Source: Oscillatoria nigro-viridis PCC 7112 (GTDB taxonomy: Bacteria; Cyanobacteriota; Cyanobacteriia; Cyanobacteriales; Microcoleaceae). Taken from it: a stretch of DNA of 64,000 bases. This document shows positions 34,944-43,300 of this stretch, in pieces. A program made the translations under genes and the position numbers. Every line of letters begins with the position of its first letter. Within the stretch, counting starts at the first letter, position 1. The stretch lies in contig NC_019729.1 of the NCBI RefSeq assembly GCF_000317475.1, forward strand, positions 2,990,501-3,054,500, in the 5' to 3' direction. The notes beneath the pieces were generated by a model. It was given only the letters and a program-made list of their open reading frames with translations, did not search any database and was not told where the DNA came from.

Positions 34944-34961
34944 GGTGCGCCGAAACGCACC
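34944..34961 (-). terminator. hairpin behind gnd
   Basis: GGTGCG and CGCACC arms around a 6-base loop, 14 bp downstream of the gnd stop, with a run of T on the minus strand side (AAAAATT read on plus). A plausible rho-independent-like stop; the same word is a common dispersed cyanobacterial palindrome. Confidence 0.5.
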
Positions 34962-34974
34962 CTACAAAAATTAA

Positions 34975-36429
34975 TTAGTCGGTAGTACCGGTTTGCAGCG
35001 ACTCTTCAGCAGCGTGCGTCCACTCAGAGTGGAAGAATTCGCCGCGCGGTTTGTCGGTGCGTTCGTAGGTGTGAGCCCCAAAATAATCACGCTGAGCTTG
35101 CGTGAGGTTTTGCGGCAATCTTTCGCGCCGGTAGCTGTCGAAATAGTCCAGCGAGGCGCTAAATGCTGGCACTGCAATCCCCAGTTGGCAAGCAGTAGCT
35201 AAAACGTCCCGCCAAGCCGATTGGCGATCGAGAATGCTCTGTTTGAACTCCGGCGCTAACAGCAAATTCGGTAACGCGGGATCGTCCTTGAAAGCTTTTT
35301 TAATCTTGTCCAAAAATCCAGCCCGAATGATACAGCCACCCTTCCAAATTCGGGAGATTTCGCTCAAACTCAAGTCATAGTTGTACGACTTCGAGGCGGC
35401 GCTCAAAAGTGCCATACCTTGCGCGTAGGAGCAAATCTTCGAGCAGTAAAGCGCATCCCGGACTTTGTTCACAAACTCTTTAGTATCGCCTTCGTACTTG
35501 CCGCTAGGCCCCGTCAGTGCTTGGGAAGCTTTAACGCGCTCGTCTTTGTAAGAAGACATGATTCTCGCATTCACAGCAGCAATAATTGTGGGAATGCTCA
35601 CGCCCAATTCCAAAGCACTCATAACAGTCCAGCGGCCGGTGCCTTTCTGACCGGCTGCGTCCATAATTACCTCAACTAAGGGTTGCTTAGTTTCCGGGTC
35701 GATGTACTTGAAAATGTTGGCCGTAATTTCAATCAAAAACGAGTTGAGTTCGTCAGTGGTATTCCATTCGGCAAAAACTTCCTGCAACTGCTTGCCGTTC
35801 AATCCACCAACGTTTTTGAGCAAATCGTAGGCTTCAGCAATGAGCTGCATATCCCCGTACTCAATGCCGTTGTGAACCATCTTCACGTAGTGACCGGCGC
35901 CACCGGGGCCGATGAATGTGACGCAGGGGCCGTCATCTACTTGAGCCGCAATTTTGGTGAGAATTGGCTCTAGTAGGCCGTAAGCAGTGCGGGTGCCACC
36001 GGGCATCAAGCTAGCACCATTCAGCGCGCCTTCTTCGCCGCCGCTGATGCCCATGCCGACAAATCCCAGTCCGATCGATTCTAAATCTTTGGTGCGGCGT
36101 TCGGTGTCGTCGTATAGCGAGTTGCCGCCGTCAATAATCATGTCGCCCGGTGACAGCATGGGTTTGAGCTGGTCGATGACTGCATCTACGGGTTTCCCAG
36201 CTTGCACCATGACTAAGATTCGGCGCGGGGTTTCTAAGGCATCGACGAATTCTGTCAGAGTCTTGGTGCCTACAATGTTCTTGCCGGGGGCGCGCAGGGC
36301 CATGAAGTCGTCGGTTTTGGCTGCTGTGCGGTTGTACACAGCCACGGAGAAGCCTCTGCTTTCGACGTTGAGGGCGAGGTTCTCGCCCATCACTGCTAGA
36401 CCGATTAAACCAAAATTTTGCTTTGTCAT
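34975..36429 (-). CDS. gnd: 6-phosphogluconate dehydrogenase, decarboxylating
   Basis: 484 residues, full length. NADP-binding GLAVMGENLALN begins at residue 10; the signature for 6-phosphogluconate binding (GISGGEEGALNGASLMPGG) and MVHNGIEYGDMQLIAE are intact, as is the C-terminal tail with HSEW. It oxidises and decarboxylates 6-phosphogluconate to ribulose 5-phosphate, giving NADPH in the oxidative pentose phosphate pathway, the main dark carbon route of cyanobacteria. Monocistronic; a GC hairpin follows the stop. Confidence 0.97.
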   Translation of the reverse strand: MTKQNFGLIGLAVMGENLALNVESRGFSVAVYNRTAAKTDDFMALRAPGKNIVGTKTLTEFVDALETPRRILVMVQAGKPVDAVIDQLKPMLSPGDMIIDGGNSLYDDTERRTKDLESIGLGFVGMGISGGEEGALNGASLMPGGTRTAYGLLEPILTKIAAQVDDGPCVTFIGPGGAGHYVKMVHNGIEYGDMQLIAEAYDLLKNVGGLNGKQLQEVFAEWNTTDELNSFLIEITANIFKYIDPETKQPLVEVIMDAAGQKGTGRWTVMSALELGVSIPTIIAAVNARIMSSYKDERVKASQALTGPSGKYEGDTKEFVNKVRDALYCSKICSYAQGMALLSAASKSYNYDLSLSEISRIWKGGCIIRAGFLDKIKKAFKDDPALPNLLLAPEFKQSILDRQSAWRDVLATACQLGIAVPAFSASLDYFDSYRRERLPQNLTQAQRDYFGAHTYERTDKPRGEFFHSEWTHAAEESLQTGTTD

Positions 36430-36722
36430 GCTAATAACCCGCTGGTTTTTCCCGCTTGATGATAGGTTTGCGAGAGAGGAAAGCGAGGCGGGGTGTACCG
36501 CTTTCCGGTGGACTAAAAGTATTGGACAATAGACCTAGGAGGTTTAGGTTTATTTTTATATTCTCAGAATTGCTGTTTGGTAAATCAGTAGGGTTTTTTT
36601 AAGATTTAAGGGATATTAATGACGCGGGCAGGTGATGATAAGGCAGGTATTATGTCGATCGCAGTAACGGTAGATACAAACCAGCGGACATTTTGAGGAA
36701 AATTGAGGAGACTGTTGTAACT

Positions 36723-37145
36723 ATGGAAGATTTGCAGTATCTCGCGGCTTGGGTGAAAGAGCAACACGCTCGCGAGTATATTTTGACTTGGCTGCTGAGT
36801 CAACAGGGGCTGTGGTGGTCTGATGGGGATATTTATCAGGCCGTTTTGCAAAAGTCGGGAAAGCTTTTGAAAGCTTATGTTCAAAAAAGGCAAGCAGGAG
36901 AGTTATTTGAGGGAATTTCTGAGAAGTTGGGAGGAGATGAGAATTGGGATGATTTGGCGGCGAGTTTGGCGCGGATTCTTGCGGTTTATCAAGAGGAATT
37001 ATCGCTTTTGCAAGAGCGCGATCGCAAGGGGGATGGGCTAAAAAAAAATTTGATTAGTCAACCGTTGACTGGAGATCCTTTGCCGCTTTTGGAGGTGCAG
37101 CAAGCTTTGCCCGATCCTTATGCGGATACGCTGACGGGGAGATAA
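36723..37145 (+). CDS. hypothetical protein
   Basis: 140 residues from ATG 36723 (the frame also has a TTG at 36693); GAGGAG lies 12 bp upstream. Mostly helical and acidic: EDLQYLAAWVKEQHAREYILTWLLSQQGLWWSDGDIYQAVLQKSGKLLKAYV and a Leu/Glu-rich C-terminal half with a basic spot (QERDRKGDGLKKN). No motif I recognise, no signal peptide or membrane span. Upstream bases 36540-36692 should hold its promoter. Flanked downstream by dispersed palindromes. Confidence 0.65.
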   Translation: MEDLQYLAAWVKEQHAREYILTWLLSQQGLWWSDGDIYQAVLQKSGKLLKAYVQKRQAGELFEGISEKLGGDENWDDLAASLARILAVYQEELSLLQERDRKGDGLKKNLISQPLTGDPLPLLEVQQALPDPYADTLTGR

Positions 37146-37175
37146 TTTGCGATCGACTTTTTGGAGGCACAAGAA

Positions 37176-37334
37176 TCCCAAAAACCGGGTTTCTTCCTAT
37201 ATCTCTCGTACTCAACCAAAAATTGTCGCCGAAATCCGGTTTCTCGCCACGCAGTGAATCCCAAAAACCGGGTTTCTTCCTATATCTCTCGTACTCAACC
37301 AAAAATTGTCGCAGAAACCCGGTTTTTCGGCAGC
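37176..37334. repeat. two tandem copies of an AAACCGGGTTT palindromic element
   Basis: Two ~78-bp copies (37176-37257 and 37258-37334). Each starts with ACCGGGTTTCTTCC, passes through CTCGTACTCAACC and AAATTGTCGC, and ends with CCGGTTTCTCG or CCGGTTTTTCG. So each is itself an inverted repeat with AAACCGGGTTT-type arms. Two more copies lie at 38035-38190. A dispersed element. Confidence 0.8.
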
Positions 37335-37358
37335 CAACTAAAGAAAATGGATCGAGAT

Positions 37359-37955
37359 TCAAGGATTGAGAATAGGTGTAAGATCTAGAAGAAATCCGGG
37401 AAGTACATCTTCACCCGAAAGTGTAGGCGGTTGGTCAAAAGAGAAATTAATCACTTCTGCTACATCTTCAGACAAGCGATAGATTTCTACTAAAGGCGTT
37501 TGGGGGTCAATTAGCCAACCTAAGCGACAGCCGTTAGTTCGATAATACCGCATTTTAGCGCGCAATGTTTCTAGGGAATCACTTTGCGAGCGCAATTCTA
37601 TTACAAAGTCCGGGCACAGGGGAGGAAATTTGCGCTTATCTTCTGCGGATAATGCTTCCCAACGTTCTAGGAGTACCCAAGCAGCATCAGGGGAACGCTT
37701 CGCACCGTTGGGTAGTTGAAAGACAGTGGAAGAGTCAAAGACTTTTCCCAATCGAGTCTGACGATTCCACAAATTTAGGTCTGTAGTCAAATCGGAATTT
37801 CTGATGCCGCTTTCGCCGCCTGTTGGAGGCATAATAATTAGTTCTCCTTCGGGGGTTTGTTCTAATCGCCACTCTTCATTAGCGATGGACAATTGATAAA
37901 ATTGTTCGTCGGTTAAAGCGACGGCTGCAGGTAGGTTGAGAGTTATAGTTTCCAT
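37359..37955 (-). CDS. Uma2 family endonuclease-like protein
   Basis: 198 residues from the ATG at 37955; an ATG at 37973 is also in frame. The Uma2/DUF820 pattern is clear: FYQLSIANEEWRLEQTPEGELIIMPPTGGESG, NLWNRQTRLGKVFDSSTVFQLPNG, SPDAAWV, then DFVIELRSQSD, which holds the PD-(D/E)XK-type acidic residues. The family is greatly expanded in cyanobacteria; nuclease activity is predicted from fold and a biological role is not established. It is flanked on both sides by tandem AAACCGGGTTT repeats. Confidence 0.88.
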   Translation of the reverse strand: METITLNLPAAVALTDEQFYQLSIANEEWRLEQTPEGELIIMPPTGGESGIRNSDLTTDLNLWNRQTRLGKVFDSSTVFQLPNGAKRSPDAAWVLLERWEALSAEDKRKFPPLCPDFVIELRSQSDSLETLRAKMRYYRTNGCRLGWLIDPQTPLVEIYRLSEDVAEVINFSFDQPPTLSGEDVLPGFLLDLTPILNP

Positions 37956-38034
37956 CGTTGATATTATCGCCAACTAGGTTGGTTTTATTATAGCTCGCAC
38001 TTTCTGACAATTTTCTCAAAAAGATCGCACGCTC

Positions 38035-38190
38035 AGAAACCGGGTTTCTTCCGATATTTCTCGTGCGAGGCCGAAAATTGTCGCAGAAACCCGGTTTCTC
38101 GCCACGCAGCTAATCCCAGGAACCGGGTTTCTTCCGATATTTCTCGTACTCAACTGAACATTGTCGCCGAAACTGGGTTTCTCGCCACCT
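38035..38190. repeat. two further copies of the AAACCGGGTTT element
   Basis: Copies at about 38035-38107 and 38114-38190, same build as those at 37176-37334 but with CTTCCGATATTTCTCG in place of CTTCCTATATCTCTCG. Thus the Uma2 gene is bracketed by pairs of the same repeat. Non-coding. Confidence 0.8.
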
Positions 38191-38266
38191 AACGAGAGAA
38201 ATTAGATCGCAAATCCGCGATAATTTATCACAATCACCCGCGCCAAATTCCCCACGCTAACCCACA

Positions 38267-38418
38267 AGTCCGCCGGGGGTTGAAAACCCCCGTCTCATAG
38301 CTAAAGTCCTCTCAAAGAGGACTGAAAGACACATTTTTGAACAAGCATTGCAATATCTCCCCAGTCGGTTTCAACCGAATTTCGCTTTCTCGACAGGGGT
38401 TAAAACCCCTGGCGGACT
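38267..38418. repeat. 152-bp MITE-like repeat with AGTCCGCC ends
   Basis: Begins AGTCCGCCGGGGGTTGAAAA and ends AACCCCTGGCGGACT; the outer ~15 bases are inverted copies with one mismatch. Inside are further hairpins (GTCCTCT/AGAGGAC and CGGTT/AACCG). It ends 13 bp before the ABC transporter's stop, so it may also end that transcript. Confidence 0.7.
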
Positions 38419-38430
38419 GTTTGTTTAACT

Positions 38431-40326
38431 CTAAATATAGCTGCTAGCTTGACGGGTGAACATTGAGCAGTAAATTCCGTTTGATGCTATCAATTCGTCG
38501 TGAGTTCCTATTTCTGCTATTTTACCGTTTTCCATCACGGCGATGCGATCGGCTATTTTTGCTAATCCCAATCTGTGACTGATGACTATGGTTGTTTTGC
38601 CGGCGGCTATTTGGCGGAAGATGCTGTAAATTTCGTGTTCTGTCTTGGGGTCTAGGGCGGCGGTTGGTTCGTCAAAAATGAGCACTTCTGCTGTAGAAAG
38701 CCGCATTAAGGCGCGGGCGATCGCAATTCTTTGCCACTGTCCCCCCGATAAGTCTATGCCGTCTTCTAATTGTTTCCCCAACGGTGTCTCTAAACCTGCG
38801 GCAAGACTATTGACTTTTGCGCTAATTCCTGCTTCGGAAATAGCTTCATTAATTGCGGTGTCATCCGACAGGGAAAGCAAGTCGCCGAAACCGACGTTTT
38901 CGCGGACTGTGGAGGGGAAACGGGCGTAATCTTGCATGACGACGGCGATGCGCGATCGCACGTATGCTAGAGGGTACGATCGCAAATCTTTGCCGTTCCA
39001 GTCGATCGTACCGCTTGTCGGGTCGTACAGGCGGCCGAGGAGTTTGCCAAGGGTGGTTTTACCCGCGCCATTTTCACCGACAAGCACTAGCATTTCACCC
39101 GGATTAATGGTTAAGTTGATATCTGCGATCGTGCTTTTATTGCTACCGGGATAGCAGAAAGATAGATGCTTAATCTCGATCCCAATTTTATCTTTTGTTG
39201 GGCGGGAATCTTGCCCGTCTTCTGGTAAACTAGGGAGGCGAGATGCTACATCCACAAGCGGAGACTGCAATTCTGGCTTGAGTTCCAAAAGTTGAAAAAT
39301 CGGACTAACGCCCAAGGAAATATCGTACAAATTAGCATAATTGCCTATAAGTAATTGCAAACTTTGCTCCACCTGAACAATTAAACCCGAATAAAGCGCC
39401 AAATCTCCCAAAGTATAGCGACCACCCAAAGCTCCCATTACCACATAAACAAATGGCAAAGCTACTCCGATTCTACTAAACACTGACCACAAAAGTAAAA
39501 CAATTGCTCCTTTTTTTCGGATTTGCTGCATCTCGCTAAAAAACTGCAAAAACTGACCCTGCCAGCGTTTGAGCCAAAGTTCTTGCAACCCAAACAAACG
39601 CAATTCTTTAGCATATTCTTCGCCCGTCAAGACTCTAGCGGATAAGTTCATCTCGCGGCTGATTTTAGCTTGCTTTCTTTGAACTCTCCAGATAATTTTG
39701 CTATATTTTCTTTGGATGTAAATTGAGGGACAGGATGAAATCAACATCACCACTGGCACCCACCAAGCTATCGCAGCAGCAAGGCCTATCGATGGAATAA
39801 ATATAAAAATTCCCGTGATGGTCATGCTGATGGTAAAAGCTAGTTGCTGTATCTTCAATACTCCGGTTTTTGCTAGTTCTACTATATTTAATAGTTCCGG
39901 GTTTTCAAAGAGGGCAATATCGTCGAAATTTGCGACTTTTTCCAGGACTTTTCCTTCGACAAAGCCTTGAACGCGATCGCGCAAAGATGTCGCTGCAAAA
40001 GAGCTCATTGTGTCTAGGGCATCGCCGACTAACCTAAGACTTAAGACTCCGGCAATACTCCACAGCAATATTGGCCGGGAAAGCATCAAAGCAAAGGGCT
40101 GTGCTGTTTGGGTTTGCGACAGCAACCGAGATACTTCATCAATGATTAATTTATCTAAAAATAGCACGGCAGAGGGGGCAGCACCGGCGATGATGTTGAG
40201 TATTATTAAATGGCGGAGTTCTATTGGTGCGGCTTTGATTATCAGGCCGAGGCTGCGCCACAAAGCTTGGAATGTGGTAATTTGGATGGCTTGCATAGTT
40301 TGTGGGTATGTGTCGGGTCTACTCAT
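38431..40326 (-). CDS. ABC transporter, fused permease and ATP-binding protein (exporter type)
   Basis: 631 residues. An N-terminal transmembrane region of five to six helices (about 25-340) is fused to one nucleotide-binding domain. That domain carries Walker A GENGAGKTT, signature LSGGQWQRIAIARAL, Walker B VLIFDEPTAAL and switch His in VISHRLG. A half-transporter of this kind works as a homodimer and exports lipids, peptides or drugs; the substrate is not visible. There is no peptidase or accessory domain. The neighbours (WD40 protein upstream, repeats downstream) give no clue. It starts 45 bp after the WD40 gene's stop and could be co-transcribed with it. Confidence 0.92.
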   Translation of the reverse strand: MSRPDTYPQTMQAIQITTFQALWRSLGLIIKAAPIELRHLIILNIIAGAAPSAVLFLDKLIIDEVSRLLSQTQTAQPFALMLSRPILLWSIAGVLSLRLVGDALDTMSSFAATSLRDRVQGFVEGKVLEKVANFDDIALFENPELLNIVELAKTGVLKIQQLAFTISMTITGIFIFIPSIGLAAAIAWWVPVVMLISSCPSIYIQRKYSKIIWRVQRKQAKISREMNLSARVLTGEEYAKELRLFGLQELWLKRWQGQFLQFFSEMQQIRKKGAIVLLLWSVFSRIGVALPFVYVVMGALGGRYTLGDLALYSGLIVQVEQSLQLLIGNYANLYDISLGVSPIFQLLELKPELQSPLVDVASRLPSLPEDGQDSRPTKDKIGIEIKHLSFCYPGSNKSTIADINLTINPGEMLVLVGENGAGKTTLGKLLGRLYDPTSGTIDWNGKDLRSYPLAYVRSRIAVVMQDYARFPSTVRENVGFGDLLSLSDDTAINEAISEAGISAKVNSLAAGLETPLGKQLEDGIDLSGGQWQRIAIARALMRLSTAEVLIFDEPTAALDPKTEHEIYSIFRQIAAGKTTIVISHRLGLAKIADRIAVMENGKIAEIGTHDELIASNGIYCSMFTRQASSYI

Positions 40327-40371
40327 CCCCGGACGGTATATTGTAACAAAGGTGCTTTTCAGGATCTATTT

Positions 40372-43300
40372 TTACAGACTCAACTCTGGTATTCCCCATA
40401 TACGAATAGTTCCATCACGATGACCACTGATAATTTGTTTTCCATCTGGCGTAATTGCAAGGCAACAAACGTAACTCTCGGTTGTAGAATACTCTTTTAT
40501 AGAGTGAAGTTTTTCTCCAGTATTTAAGTCCCATATCTCAATAAACGACTCATAATCGTCATTTATTTTTCTACGACCCGCCGATACAATTCTTTGAGCA
40601 TCTGGTGTAAGTGTAAGAGCATAGACTCCTTCAGCAGAACTCTTTAAAGTCAGCCGAACATCTGGATATTTCTTCGCCGTTAAATCCCAAATTTTTATTT
40701 TTTTGTCATGGCTGCTAATGAGTGTTTTACCATCTGGTGTAATAGCCAAAGCATAAATATATCCTAACTTCCTTCCTATGATAGTTACCAATTTTCCGGT
40801 TATTAAATCATAGGATTTGATAATTTCCCTTCCCACAATTATTCTTTGTTGGTCGGGAGAAATAACAATAGAGTTACGATTCCACCCATAAAGGTGCCGA
40901 GAGTGTAATGAATTAGTTCCCAGATTTTTTAAAAAATCTTGGTTGTTTAAATCCCATATTTGAATAATGTTGGATTCTTCTACACTAATTAACTTTCGCC
41001 CATCGGGTGTAATTCCCACGAAATAAACTTGATTTGAACAAGGTAGAGAGTGTCGTAACTCGTTGGTCTTTAAATCCAAAATTTTAATGGTGTTATCCCA
41101 ATCTGCACTAACAAGCGTTTGCCCGTCTGGAGTAATAGCAAAACATTCAACATCGCTTGTATGGGGTTCTAGCGTATTAAGTAGGTATCCTGTCTGTAAA
41201 TCCCAGATTTTTATAGGATGGTACCAACTACCACTAATGAGTTTTTGTCCATCTGGTGTAATGGCCAAAGAACGAACAAATCCCGAATGACCATTGAGGA
41301 TATTAAGACATTTAAAATATTGATAGGGATTATATTCAACAGCCAAAACAAAGACATCAGCAGAAGCACGTAAGTTGGCACTCGCTTCACTCAAACAGAA
41401 ACGACTGATAGAGAAGAATATCCTAGCTACTAGCTTTCGCAGCTTTTTAAACAACCACCCTTCTAAAGCGGTATCAAAATCTAATACATTTGTATCTACA
41501 ATTGTATCAATATCTGTTGGTCTAGCAACCTCTATATCTAGTTGTTCGTCAGCTTCTAGTATAGTATCCGTCTCTTGGGTTGCCTGTGTACTTATCTCTA
41601 ATTGTGTCTCATCCACTATTGAATCATCCAAGTGTTCATCGGTATCTGTTGAAACTGAATCTAATCTTGAATCATCTAAATGTTCTTCGGGCTCTGTTGA
41701 ACCTGAATCTAAAGCAAACATCTCTTGGAGCAGCGGTTGATAAGAAATCAAGTAAGATATTATTTTGCTAGAAATTCCAGTATATAAAAATAGTTTTCTT
41801 ATCTCTTGTGTATACTTGGGAGCTAATTGAGAGGTTGCAGTTACTTGAAAATAACCTTGCTCATTCTGAGTAAAAGTTAATGTACCATCTTGAGCAATTT
41901 GACCTCCGGTTGTTTCCCAATAAACCTCACCCAGAGCGATTGGATAGCCGAATTGATCGAAACCTTTAACAACAAATGTTTGATGTTCGCTTGATTTAAG
42001 ATAAACAAAACCAGGTTGAAGTTCTAAACGTCTTAAAACAGGCAGGAGAATAACTTTAGCTATAGTGCTAACTTTTCCTGATTTTGCGGTGACAGTAACT
42101 TTGCGCTTATTATAATTGCCTTTAAAGGTTCCTTTATCAGTAATTGAGCCACCATTAGTAGTTGTCCATATAACATTCGTTATGTTTAAAGGATCGCCGA
42201 CCTGATCGAATCCAGTTACAGTAAAAGTAAATGCTTCTTCTGGTTTAATTTCTACCTGTTCAGGAGATATTTTTAGTCCTCTCAGAACAGGAATAACAGT
42301 AACTTCTGCGTTAGCGCTTAAATGTCCTACTTTGACGGTTACTTGACGATTACCTTTTTGCTGTTCTCCACTACAAAAATTTCCAGTGCGATCAATTAAG
42401 CCACCTGTTGCATTCCATTCTATATCACTGACAGATATGTCTTCTCGTCGTTGATTTAAAGCAACCACATTAAATCTTTGGCTTTCTCCTGGCTCTAAAA
42501 TAACAGATGAAGGTAAAATCTCTAGGAATGTTAACCGAGAAGGTTCGTAAACTTTAATTTCGGTGCAAGTGTTAATTGTCCCTACACTTGCCTTAATAAT
42601 AACAGTGTCTTCTCGTTCTCCAGCATAAAATATGCCCTGATTGTCAATGTTTCCACGAATTGCTGACCAAGTAACTTTTCCAGTTTGTATGTTGTCACCA
42701 TACTGATCTAAGCCTTTCACTTCAAACTGAAAATTCTGCCCAAACTCTAATTGATCTATTGAGGATGTAATAATTAGTTCTTTTAGCTTCGGAGGGGCAA
42801 TAATCGTAATTGGGATAACTCGATGAATAGAACGGACTGAAGCGATAATTTCAAAATTTCCTTGCTTGCTTCCAGCTATAAAATTGCCATTTTGGTTAAT
42901 CGTTCCACCTCCACTAATTGCTGACCAAGTAACTTTTCCAGTTTGTATGTTATCACCATACTGATCTAAGCCCTTAACTTGAAAGTGAAAGCTCTGACCA
43001 AACTCTAATTGAGGTATTGAAGATATAATAATTAGTTCTGTTAGCCTCGGAGGTTCAATAATCGTAATTGGGATAACTCGCCGAATAGAACTGACTGAAG
43101 CTATGATTTCAAATTTACCTGGCTTGCTTCCAGCTATAAAATTGCCATTTTGGTCAATTTTCCCCCCTCCGCTTACTTCCCATAATACAGTTTCCTGCAT
43201 GGGATTTCTGCGTTGATCTAAAACTTGTGCTGTAAATTGTTGACGCTTCTTAAATTCTAAAGTAATGCTAGAAGGAGTAACACAAATCTCTGTAATTGTA

